DNA of 44,279 nucleotides, from assembly GCA_002280725.1 (NCBI GenBank), contig NCEM01000026.1, positions 1 to 44,279 on the forward strand. The letters are read 5' to 3'. The notes below the pieces were generated by a model. That model ran no database searches. It was not told the DNA's origin and was given only the letters and a program-made list of their open reading frames with translations. Shown here one piece after another: positions 27,785-35,540 of this stretch (position 1 is its first letter; the number at the start of each line of letters is the position of its first letter). The DNA is from Alphaproteobacteria bacterium 32-64-14. Its GTDB lineage: Bacteria; Pseudomonadota; Alphaproteobacteria; Caulobacterales; Hyphomonadaceae. A program made the position numbers and the translations under genes.

Positions 27785-28755
27785 CAAACCATAAGGAGGA
27801 TTTGACGAACATTTTGCAATGTCCGTCCACCGGCGCGGAGCTTCGCTGGACATCTGACGGAAACCTTACCGCTGGCGGTGGCGCTGCCTATCCCGTCATC
27901 GATGACATCGCCGGACTCCTCCCCCATGCTGCCCGGCCAATCACAGACGGCGTCCGCAAATTTTACGACACATCCGGCTGGATTGCCGACGACACTGGCC
28001 TGTTCGGTGAGACCAAGGCATTTAGCGACATACGTCCCAGGTCACAGGCCTTCACCAACCGTTGCATCGAACGTATGGGCCGGCATTTTCGCGGCGGCGG
28101 CAAATTCATTCTCGACGCGGGCAGTGGTCCGATTCCCTATGACGGCTATCTCAACTACAGCGAAAATTTTCAAAAACGTATCTGCGTTGATCTGTCGATC
28201 AACGGCTTGCGGGCAGCAAAGCGGAAGCTCGGCGACCGGGGTGTCTATTTGCAGGGCGACCTGACAAAGCTGCCACTGAAGACCGGGTCAATGGACGCCA
28301 TCACCTGCAACCACGTCATCTATCAAATGCCGACGGAACTTCAGGCGCCAGCGATGATGGAACTATGGCGTGTTCTCAAGCCTGGCGGCGTCGCCGTTAT
28401 TGTCTACTTCTCGTCGAATTCGCGTATCGAAAACCGCAGCCGAAAGCTGGCGAGTAAACTGTTCGGCAAGCAGCAAACCAGGCCGGCAAGCTCTCAAGGA
28501 GACTCGAACTACGAACTTCCGCACCAGCCGATGCCGCTGTCGTGGTTCGATGAGCAGAAATGGCCTTTCACGTACGAATTAGACTCCTTTCGGCCATGGA
28601 GCCAAGCTTTCATGCGCGACAACCTGCCCGACGACTGGCGCGGCCAAGCCTTCATGAATGCCTTCTACACGGCCCAGTCAGCGGCGCCGAATTATTTTGC
28701 AAAGCACGGTTCGGTGCCGACGTTCGTCATTCGCAAGCCGATCAAAATTGTCTAA
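27781..28755 (+). CDS. Class I SAM-dependent methyltransferase
   Basis: This 324-residue protein starts at ATG 27781, backed by GGGAGG seven bases upstream and the ATGA overlap. An N-terminal segment (ILQCPSTGAELRW, then AAYPVIDDIAGLLP) resembles the Trm112-like leader found in many small-molecule methyltransferases. The Rossmann domain follows: motif I FILDAGSGPIPYDGY, an acidic ribose-binding ICVDLSINGL, motif II-like GSMDAITCNHVIYQM, and RVLKPGGVAVIVYFSS. The 10-residue AdoMet motif and the lack of DNA-target motifs favour a small-molecule or lipid substrate. It lies in accessory DNA next to the unknown small protein. The target is not known. Confidence 0.85.
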   Translation: MTNHKEDLTNILQCPSTGAELRWTSDGNLTAGGGAAYPVIDDIAGLLPHAARPITDGVRKFYDTSGWIADDTGLFGETKAFSDIRPRSQAFTNRCIERMGRHFRGGGKFILDAGSGPIPYDGYLNYSENFQKRICVDLSINGLRAAKRKLGDRGVYLQGDLTKLPLKTGSMDAITCNHVIYQMPTELQAPAMMELWRVLKPGGVAVIVYFSSNSRIENRSRKLASKLFGKQQTRPASSQGDSNYELPHQPMPLSWFDEQKWPFTYELDSFRPWSQAFMRDNLPDDWRGQAFMNAFYTAQSAAPNYFAKHGSVPTFVIRKPIKIV

Positions 28756-29083
28756 CTGAGCACGCGACCGCTCGTGAGTCGTCTTACGATATTGCCGGAC
28801 TTAGACGGCGTCGCGATCCGATATCGTCATGAACACCGGGTCCGACTCGCTATCCATGTTTCAGGTGACGGGAGGTCCATTTCCTTTAGGGCAGGAACGA
28901 TCAAAGCGAGTCGAGACGGAAGTCCGAAAACCTCAGAAGCGCACCGCTACCGAACAGGCGATTAACTACGAAGGATTTGTGTTCAACTGTAAGCGGGGTA
29001 CCGGTGCCGTCTCGATCGTGGCTTGACGATCGATGATCTGTATCCGGCTAGATCGCCGGCAAGGACGGCTCATTTAGAGCCTT
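28756..29083. other. Gene-free stretch
   Basis: These 328 bases contain no open frame that looks like a gene. A 65-codon plus-strand frame at 28829-29026 has no recognisable content. The adjoining IS630 fragment suggests this is insertion-scar DNA. Confidence 0.45.
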
Positions 29084-29232
29084 TCATATTTTGGTGGAAG
29101 CATAGCCTGCGCTGCGGATGTAGTTTTGGCATTCTGCGGAGGTTATCGACGTAACGATCCTTCCTGCTTCGCGAGGTCGGGGCTGTAGGCCGGCAGGAAC
29201 CACAGGTCATCCGCTGCCTGGCTTTCGTTTCT
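29084..29232 (-). mobile_element. IS630-family transposase, 3' remnant
   Basis: On the minus strand the frame reads LWFLPAYSPDL, the conserved IS630 active-site region. It then loses the expected NPIE continuation, and after a deletion and frame change it ends with ITSAECQNYIRSAGYAST and a stop at 29084-29086. The C-terminal text is typical of IS630 transposases. Only about 150 bases survive, so the element is dead. It lies just before the copper cluster and may mark how that cluster arrived. Confidence 0.75.
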
Positions 29233-29369
29233 TTGGACATGAGACGTGGAATTTCACGTCGCAAATGCGCAGAAGCGACGTGAGGGGGTCCAGTATATTA
29301 AGCGAGGGATGTCGGGGCGACGCGCGTATCATGATAGAAGTCTTCTCTCGCTCAAATTCCTGGGGACAC

Positions 29370-31205
29370 ATGACCCGACGTGATAAAATAGCCTTGGATC
29401 GCCGGGGTTTCTTGCGGGCTACAGGGCTCGCCAGTGGGAGCTTGTTATTGAGCGCGATGCTGCCAGCGTGGGCGCAGGCTCACTCTGCCGGCTTGTCGCA
29501 TGACTCAGCAGAGCTTTCGGGAACCGACATCAAGCTCACGATTGGCCATATGCCGGTTACGATTGATGGTCGCGAGGGCCATGCTGTGGCTATCAACGGG
29601 ATGGTCCCGGGGCCGCTTATCCGTCTCAAGGAAGGGACGACCGTTCGCTTGCATGTCACCAACACGCTCGACGAGGACACGTCAATCCACTGGCACGGAC
29701 TTCTCGTGCCCTTCGAAATGGATGGTGTGCCTGGCGTTAGCTTCCCCGGCATCCCTGCCGGTAAGACCTTCACCTATGAGTTCCCCATCAAACAGTCGGG
29801 CACTTATTGGTATCACAGCCACTCTAGCCTGCAGGAGCAGGAAGGACATTATGCGCCGATTGTCATTGATCCGGCAGGTCCCGATCCAGTCGCCTTTGAC
29901 CGCGAGCACGTCGTCGTTCTGTCAGACTACAGCTTCATCCATCCACATCGGTTGTTCCAGAAGCTGAAGCAACAAGCGGGCGTCTTCAATTATCAGAAGC
30001 AGACGATCGCAGGCCTCCTCGCCGGCAAGGACCAGACACTGAACGAGCGAATGACCTGGGGCCAGGAGCTCATGGACCCGTCTGATATCGCGGACATCAC
30101 CGGTGCAGTCTACACTTTCCTTATCAATGGCCGCGGTCCCGCAGACAACTGGACTGCGCTCTTCACACCCGGCGAGCGCCTGCGCCTGCGCTTCATCAAC
30201 GCCGCGGCGCAGACTATTTTCAATGTGCGCATTCCAGGGCTGAAGCTGACGGTTGTTGCCGCTGACGGACAAAATATTCGGCCGATCACAGTTGATGAGT
30301 TCCAGATCGGCAACGCTGAAACCTACGACGTCATCGTCACGCCGACCGAAGATCGGGCATTCACGCTTGTCTCTGAAGCGATGGATCGTTCAGGCATGGG
30401 GCGCGCGACGCTTGCGCCACGCCCTGGCATGACGGCCGAAGTGCCGCCGCTCCGCGAGCGTCCATTGGCCACGATGAAAGACATGGGCATGGACATGAGC
30501 TCCATGGGCGGGATGGATATGAGCGGCGGTGATCATGCCGCGATGAGTAATGGCGACATGGCGGCGATGGCCGTGCCGGGCATGGCTGCGCCACGCGTGC
30601 GTGGGTCGGATGTCATGGGCGACATGGCCGGAATGGAAGGCATGGACATGTCCATGCGCAACTGGATGAACGCGCCACAGATTGAAATGGGCCCTGGTGT
30701 CCAGACAATCGCCCCGATGCCGATGGATCGCACCGGCGAGACAGGGCAGGGGCTTGAGAGCGTCGGCCACCGCGTTCTTGTCTACAAGGATCTCATCGCG
30801 CTTGAACCCAATGCCGACACACGCGCCCCTTCACGCGAGCTGGAGATCCGCCTTACTGGCAACATGGAACGGTTCATGTGGGGATTCGACGGCAAGAAAT
30901 TCTCCGACAAGCCCGCGCCCTACGCGTTCCGCAAAAACGAGCGCGTCCGCGTTAGTCTCGTCAACGACACGATGATGGCGCACCCGATCCACCTGCACGG
31001 ACACTTCTTCGAGCTGGCCCACAAGGCGCCGCTCGGCCACATGCCGCGCAAACATACGGTGATCGTCGCCCCTGGCGGCGTCGTGAAGTTCGACTTTACC
31101 GGAGAGCCGGGCGACTGGGCGTTCCACTGCCACATGCTCTATCACATGCACGCGGGGATGTTTCAGGTCTTCACTGTCCGTCCGCTCGACGGAGCTTCCG
31201 CATGA
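29370..31205 (+). CDS. copA: Copper-resistance multicopper oxidase CopA (PcoA-type)
   Basis: This 611-residue periplasmic oxidase starts most likely at ATG 29370, so that the Tat motif DRRGFLR falls at residues 10-16. An in-frame ATG at 29331 is an alternative. After the signal (ending AWAQA), cupredoxin domains carry the copper ligands: HWHG (107-110), HSH (149-151), HPIHLHGH and HCHMLYHMHAGM near the C-terminus. All type 1, 2 and 3 sites are therefore present. A methionine-rich segment with repeated MGM/MDM/GDM units in the middle is typical for Cu(I) binding. It oxidises or sequesters periplasmic copper. It overlaps copB by four bases. Confidence 0.96.
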   Translation: MTRRDKIALDRRGFLRATGLASGSLLLSAMLPAWAQAHSAGLSHDSAELSGTDIKLTIGHMPVTIDGREGHAVAINGMVPGPLIRLKEGTTVRLHVTNTLDEDTSIHWHGLLVPFEMDGVPGVSFPGIPAGKTFTYEFPIKQSGTYWYHSHSSLQEQEGHYAPIVIDPAGPDPVAFDREHVVVLSDYSFIHPHRLFQKLKQQAGVFNYQKQTIAGLLAGKDQTLNERMTWGQELMDPSDIADITGAVYTFLINGRGPADNWTALFTPGERLRLRFINAAAQTIFNVRIPGLKLTVVAADGQNIRPITVDEFQIGNAETYDVIVTPTEDRAFTLVSEAMDRSGMGRATLAPRPGMTAEVPPLRERPLATMKDMGMDMSSMGGMDMSGGDHAAMSNGDMAAMAVPGMAAPRVRGSDVMGDMAGMEGMDMSMRNWMNAPQIEMGPGVQTIAPMPMDRTGETGQGLESVGHRVLVYKDLIALEPNADTRAPSRELEIRLTGNMERFMWGFDGKKFSDKPAPYAFRKNERVRVSLVNDTMMAHPIHLHGHFFELAHKAPLGHMPRKHTVIVAPGGVVKFDFTGEPGDWAFHCHMLYHMHAGMFQVFTVRPLDGASA

Positions 31206-32275
31206 ATAGCTATCTCCTTCTTGCTGCCCTCTCGCTCGGCGTTGCTTCTCCAGCCTTTGCCCAGCATGAAGGTCACGGCGCGCCACAGACACCGGCTCCG
31301 CAAACGCCCGCGCCTAAGACGCCCGCTGCGCCTGCCGACCAACACGGCGGGCACACTATGCCAATGCCTCCGGCTCCGGCACCCCAAACGCGCGCCCCCC
31401 AGGCTCCGGCTCCGGCCCAGCAGCCCGCTGCACCTGCAGATCAGCACGGCGGGCGCTCTATGGCAGAGACGCCTGCTCCCGCGCCCGACCAACATGCAGG
31501 CCATAGAATGGCCGATGACGCCGTTGATCCACCCGAAGTCGGTAGCGATGTGCCCCCCGATCCACCCAGTGAGTTCGCCGCCGATCGCTTTTTCCCGCAA
31601 GGAGACATGAGCCGGGCCCGCAGTATTCTGCGCGACGAGCACGGTGGCGCTCTCACTTACAAGATCATGAGTAACCTGCTCGAATATCAAAACCAGAATG
31701 GTGAGGACGGCTATCGGTGGGATGGCCAGGCTTGGTTTGGTGGCGACATCAATCGCGTGGTTGTCAAGACCGAAGGCCGCGGAAGCGGGGACAAAATAGA
31801 CGACGCCGAAGTGCAGGTGCTCTATTCGCGCGCCTGGGACCACGTCACTGACCTGCAGATCGGCATCCGGCAGGATATCGAGCCAAACCCCTCGCGCACC
31901 TATCTTGCGCTTGGGTTTCAGACGCTACTGCCATCTTGGTTTGAAGCAGAAGGCGCTCTTTTCGTCGGCCAACGCGGACAGGTGCTCGGCCGTCTCAACG
32001 GCAGCTATGATTTCCATCTGACGCAACGCCTCGTCCTGCAGCCGCGCGCTGAGTTCAATCTCGCAGCCCAGGATGATCCGGCCATCGGCCTTGGCTCTGG
32101 CCTTTCAGACGCAGAAGTGGGCCTACGCTTGCGCTATGAAATCCAGCGCGAGTTTGCGCCCTATATTGGCGTCTCATGGGACCGCAAGTTCGGCGGCACA
32201 GCCGACTATGCGCGTGCGGACGGCGAGCGCGCCGAGACGACGAGTTTCGTCATCGGTCTGCGGACGTGGTACTGA
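31202..32275 (+). CDS. copB: Copper-resistance outer-membrane protein CopB (PcoB-type)
   Basis: This is a 357-residue outer-membrane protein. After a signal peptide ending at AFAQH, residues 20-110 form a Pro/Ala-rich linker with repeated histidine and methionine clusters (DQHGGHTMPMPPAP, DQHGGRSMAE, DQHAGHRM) that suit copper binding. A beta-barrel domain follows, starting near AADRFFPQGDMSRAR and passing through RIGIRQD-like strands. It ends in LRTWY. It overlaps copA (ATGA). Such proteins are thought to bind or move copper across the outer membrane. Confidence 0.94.
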   Translation: MNSYLLLAALSLGVASPAFAQHEGHGAPQTPAPQTPAPKTPAAPADQHGGHTMPMPPAPAPQTRAPQAPAPAQQPAAPADQHGGRSMAETPAPAPDQHAGHRMADDAVDPPEVGSDVPPDPPSEFAADRFFPQGDMSRARSILRDEHGGALTYKIMSNLLEYQNQNGEDGYRWDGQAWFGGDINRVVVKTEGRGSGDKIDDAEVQVLYSRAWDHVTDLQIGIRQDIEPNPSRTYLALGFQTLLPSWFEAEGALFVGQRGQVLGRLNGSYDFHLTQRLVLQPRAEFNLAAQDDPAIGLGSGLSDAEVGLRLRYEIQREFAPYIGVSWDRKFGGTADYARADGERAETTSFVIGLRTWY

Positions 32276-32299
32276 GCTTTAAGTAGTGTGGAGAAACAG

Positions 32300-32788
32300 A
32301 TGATCCGCAACGGTGTGCAATTGGTTCTGATGGCATCGCTTCTGGCGATGACACCTCTCGCTGCCTCGGCGCAGACTGGCGATGGAGCGGTTGTCGCAGC
32401 GATGTCCTCGGACGCGCAGGACGCGGCAAAGACGGTCGATGCGTTCCATGCCGCGCTCGACAAGGGCGATGGCGTGGCGGCTGCAGCGTTCCTGTCTGAA
32501 GACGCGCTCATCTATGAGGGAGGCCATGCAGAGCGCTCGAAAGCTGAGTACGCGTCTCATCACGCAGGCGCTGATGCCGTTTATGCGGCCGCGGTCCCGT
32601 CCAAGCTTTTACGACGCAGCGGCTTTGCTAACGGCGGCATGGCATGGGTTGCCAGCGAAGCGCGGACGACCGGCGTCTACAAAGACAAACCCGTTGACCG
32701 TGTGACCACGGAAACAATGACTTTGCGCAAAACGCCCGAGGGCTGGCGGATCACCCACATTCACTGGTCGTCACGTGCCGCGAGATAG
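32300..32788 (+). CDS. Periplasmic NTF2-like (SnoaL/DUF4440-type) protein
   Basis: This 162-residue protein starts at ATG 32300, with GGAG eight bases upstream; a GTG at 32288 is possible. A signal peptide ends at ASAQT. The mature part resembles the NTF2-like fold: TVDAFHAALDKGDGVAAAAF, FLSEDALIYEGGH, then TTETMTLRKTPEGWRITHIH. It follows copB closely and is probably part of the copAB operon. A role in copper handling is inferred from position only. It converges with the sigma gene at 32796. Confidence 0.75.
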   Translation: MIRNGVQLVLMASLLAMTPLAASAQTGDGAVVAAMSSDAQDAAKTVDAFHAALDKGDGVAAAAFLSEDALIYEGGHAERSKAEYASHHAGADAVYAAAVPSKLLRRSGFANGGMAWVASEARTTGVYKDKPVDRVTTETMTLRKTPEGWRITHIHWSSRAAR

Positions 32789-32795
32789 TCGTGTG

Positions 32796-33383
32796 TCACG
32801 GCTCATCGACGTCTATGTCATCGCGCCGAAGGGCTTCAGCCAGCAACTTGCGAGCACGGTAGACGCGCGTTTCGACCGCCTTAGCCGATATGCCGAGCGC
32901 CTGTCCGGCGGCGATCTGCGATAGACCTTCCAAGGCGGTGAGCAGCAAGGGTTCCTTCAGTTGAGTCGGCAAGGCGGCAATGGCGCGGTCGAGGTTGATC
33001 AACGCCGCCTCATCGCGATCATCGACGATCACTGAAGCAGCGGCGTCCGCCGTCGACGGTGAACCGTCAAGCGAAGCGGCGGTATAGAAGAAGCGCCGGA
33101 CCGCGCGCCACCGGCCCCAGTCACGACACTTGTTGAGCGCGATCCGTCGAAGCCACGTAGGGGCAGGGCGCGCCGGGTCGTAACGGCCGAGCGCCTGCCA
33201 TGCCGAGACGAAGGTTTCCTGAAGCAGATCATAGGCCTCGTCGGCATCGCCAACGTAGCGGCGGATAAAGCGATAGAGCGGCTCCTGGTGGCGCTGAACG
33301 ATGAGGTTGAAGGCGGTCCGGTCGCCCTTCAAGGCGCGTACGGCCAACTGGGCGTCGCTTTCCTCCTGGCGAGCCCCGTTCAT
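32796..33383 (-). CDS. ECF sigma factor, CnrH-like
   Basis: This 195-residue sigma factor has region 2 (AFNLIVQRHQEPLYRFIRRY, EAYDLLQETFVSAW) and region 4 (LPTQLKEPLLLTALEGLSQ, ISAKAVETRVYRARKLL). Its ATG overlaps the stop of the CnrX-like gene (ATGA). The gene order of small membrane protein, periplasmic sensor, ECF sigma is the cnrYXH arrangement known from nickel/cobalt resistance in Cupriavidus. Here it sits with copper genes, so copper is a likely inducer. It is the last gene of the minus-strand run. Confidence 0.9.
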   Translation of the reverse strand: MNGARQEESDAQLAVRALKGDRTAFNLIVQRHQEPLYRFIRRYVGDADEAYDLLQETFVSAWQALGRYDPARPAPTWLRRIALNKCRDWGRWRAVRRFFYTAASLDGSPSTADAAASVIVDDRDEAALINLDRAIAALPTQLKEPLLLTALEGLSQIAAGQALGISAKAVETRVYRARKLLAEALRRDDIDVDEP

Positions 33384-33820
33384 TCGACGTCGGCGGTCAG
33401 GGCCTGGCCGATCTTGTCATCGAACCGCTTGCGTTGATCCGGGGTCAGAACCTTCCGCATGGCGAAGACATGCTCGATCGTCTCCGTCTGCAGGGCGCCC
33501 ATGGCGTCATGAAAATGCAGCACGGCAGCTTCGACGGCTGGGCCCGCCATTTCACTCCCGCGGATAGCTGCGGCCAGCTCCGCGTTGGCCTTGTGCATCT
33601 CGCCTTCTAGTACATCGCGCCGGGTAATAAAAACGGTCTCAAGTGCGTCCAGACCGCGCTCCTGGTCCGCCGTCAGGGAGAGTTCTTCATGCACAATGTC
33701 GTGCAAGGAGTGGCTGCCCGCCGGCAGGTTGAGCCACTGGTGACCAAGCCACATGCCGCCAACACCTGCCACAACGGCAAGGACAACCGTCACGATCGCG
33801 CTGCTAACCGAAACTTTCAC
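33380..33820 (-). CDS. CnrX-like periplasmic heavy-metal sensor
   Basis: This 146-residue protein uses a GTG start at 33820, overlapping the previous stop (GTGA). An N-terminal anchor (IVTVVLAVVAGVGGMWLG) precedes a helical periplasmic domain. The LHDIVHEELSLTADQERGL segment has the paired histidines and the LTxxQ pattern of the CnrX/Spy-type metal sensors; a second helical pair ends KVLTPDQRKRFD. It would bind a metal ion and loosen the anti-sigma interaction. It has only a few methionines, so the ligand set is not clearly copper-specific. Confidence 0.82.
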   Translation of the reverse strand: MKVSVSSAIVTVVLAVVAGVGGMWLGHQWLNLPAGSHSLHDIVHEELSLTADQERGLDALETVFITRRDVLEGEMHKANAELAAAIRGSEMAGPAVEAAVLHFHDAMGALQTETIEHVFAMRKVLTPDQRKRFDDKIGQALTADVE

Positions 33821-34092
33821 TTCGAAGGTTCCAGCAAGGTCGATGGCGCCAGTTGAGACCAGGCGGCGAAGGGCGATTTCTGAACCGCCACCGCAGAATC
33901 AGTCGAGGCGCTGACGACGGCGCCGCCCGTCACCAAAAGGGCCATCGCGACGGTTCGCAAACGCCAGGTCTGGCCAGCGATCGCCGCGCGCTCGGCAAGC
34001 CGTTGATTGATGTCGAAGGTCACCCGGTCGAGACCGCGGTCGAGCGGTTGATGGCGCAGTTTGGCGAGCAAGTGTTGTAGGGTAGGCGACAT
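33817..34092 (-). CDS. CnrY-like membrane anti-sigma factor
   Basis: This 91-residue protein starts at ATG 34092 with GGGAG seven bases upstream. The cytoplasmic N-terminus is about 40 residues, and one membrane span follows (VAMALLVTGGAVVSAS, about residues 47-62), with a short periplasmic tail. The size and layout match CnrY-type anti-sigma proteins, and it is first in the cnrY-cnrX-cnrH order. Sequence similarity is low, so the assignment rests on context. Confidence 0.65.
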   Translation of the reverse strand: MSPTLQHLLAKLRHQPLDRGLDRVTFDINQRLAERAAIAGQTWRLRTVAMALLVTGGAVVSASTDSAVAVQKSPFAAWSQLAPSTLLEPSK

Positions 34093-34218
34093 GCCGATCT
34101 CCCGCGAAGTCCGCCCCTACAAGTCTATACGCAGCTGGGTCACAATTCACGCAGGCATTGCGCCGCCACACAAAACCGACGGGCCAGCGGCGCCTTGGCG
34201 TCCACAGTCTCGCGACGA

Positions 34219-35070
34219 TCACTCACTTGGGCCACCGATCGTTGTGGCGGCTGAAACTGCAATGATCGCCGCTGTGAAGAGCGTCGCCTCGAGGAGCAGC
34301 GTGGTGCGTAGCCACATGCGGCCAGTTGCAGGGGCAGCGGCAATCTTCGCCGTTATGAACTGCTTATTGATAGCGCCAAGACCCATGGCGATGACGCCAG
34401 TCGCAAGCTTGGCAAGCAACAGGAGGCCGTAAGTTGTGCTGAAAAGCTTCTCGATCCCTCCCGCTAGAATCCACGCCAGCCAGATCCCAAGCGCAATCAG
34501 GATCGGGATCGCTGCGATGGCGAAAACGCTAAACCGATGAACACGCGCGAGGAGGCTAGCATCGTCCAACGTACTGGACGGATAAAGGCTGAAGGGTGCG
34601 GCCACCCAGAACCCCGCGATGACGACGTGGGTTGCGACCATTAGTGGGGCAAGACCAGGGTCAGCCAAGCCCTGCGAATGGCCGGTAAGGCCAAACCCGG
34701 CGCCGAGTGCGATCGCGCCAAGCGCGGCGGCAATCCGAGAACCAAACCAGACGCCAGAGGTTGCGCCGATGACTCCCACAATGACCAGTAATGTCGAAGA
34801 GCCAAGACCCATCCAAGCCAAAGGAAGCAGCTCAGTGTCGAAGAAGTTTGACCCGTCACCCATCTGCGCGATGAGAATGGCGAGGCGAAGGGCTACGAAG
34901 AGGACAAGGCCCGCGCCAGCGATGAGCACGTGCAAACGAAGGCCCTTGAATGCATCGCGCTCCACGACGCCTAAAGCGGCATGGAGCGCGAAACCGATCG
35001 TCAGGAGGGCAAAGAAGTTGAGACCGATCCGGTCGACGAACTGAAAAAGTGGCAGTCCGTCCCCGGTCAT
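34219..35070 (-). CDS. copD: Copper-resistance inner-membrane protein CopD
   Basis: This 283-residue protein has about eight hydrophobic helices: FFALLTIGFALHAALGVV, HVLIAGAGLVLFVALRLAI, and others. LGAGFGLTGHSQG and VATHVVIAGFWVAAPFSLY are the CopD-typical central motifs, with histidines likely to contact copper. It works with CopC to move copper between periplasm and cytoplasm. It starts seven bases after copC and is followed, after 126 bases, by the cnrYXH-like genes. Confidence 0.9.
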   Translation of the reverse strand: MTGDGLPLFQFVDRIGLNFFALLTIGFALHAALGVVERDAFKGLRLHVLIAGAGLVLFVALRLAILIAQMGDGSNFFDTELLPLAWMGLGSSTLLVIVGVIGATSGVWFGSRIAAALGAIALGAGFGLTGHSQGLADPGLAPLMVATHVVIAGFWVAAPFSLYPSSTLDDASLLARVHRFSVFAIAAIPILIALGIWLAWILAGGIEKLFSTTYGLLLLAKLATGVIAMGLGAINKQFITAKIAAAPATGRMWLRTTLLLEATLFTAAIIAVSAATTIGGPSE

Positions 35071-35077
35071 ACTCTTA

Positions 35078-35431
35078 CTAGCCCGTCACCGTGAAGTGTA
35101 CCGCACCAGGCATAGCGTGGCCATCTTTCGACATCGACTTCCACGACAGTGTGTAGGAGCCCTTGTCGAGCTTCGGCAGCGGGATCGTGAATTCCTTGAG
35201 GGGCGCCTTTGAGGGCTTGAATTCAACAGCGATCATCTTCTTGTCGGCTGTCATGAGCATAAAGTTCGTGATGGCGCTCTCCTTCTCGAACGACACTTTG
35301 AATTCAGCCGGAGCCTGCGCGAAGCTGGCGTTGTCATGAATGCTAGTTTCCATCATGCCGCCATGGGCGAAGGCAGGTGATGCGCCCAGAAGGGCTGCCG
35401 CCAGCACGGCGGTCAAAAGCTTGTTCTTCAT
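35078..35431 (-). CDS. copC: Periplasmic copper chaperone CopC
   Basis: This 117-residue protein starts at ATG 35431 with AAGGAG six bases upstream. The signal peptide ends at AFAHG, leaving an N-terminal histidine of the kind that binds Cu(II). The C-terminal DGHAMPGAVHF holds the other conserved histidine, typical of CopC. The middle forms a small cupredoxin-like barrel (FKVSFEKESAITNF, YTLSWKSMSKDG). It lies just upstream of copD, as in most copCD pairs. Confidence 0.92.
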   Translation of the reverse strand: MKNKLLTAVLAAALLGASPAFAHGGMMETSIHDNASFAQAPAEFKVSFEKESAITNFMLMTADKKMIAVEFKPSKAPLKEFTIPLPKLDKGSYTLSWKSMSKDGHAMPGAVHFTVTG

Positions 35432-35540
35432 CGTATACTCCTTGGCTAGGCTAGGCCGCGGGTTTTGTGCGGCGGGGAGGGATCATCTATAGTACGCACC
35501 CCCCGGACGGAACCCTCATCGATGCGCCGGCCGTTGAATG

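Noticed and set aside
28829..29026. 65-codon open frame between the methyltransferase and the IS630 remnant
   Set aside because: There is no ribosome site, no domain and no coupling to a neighbour.
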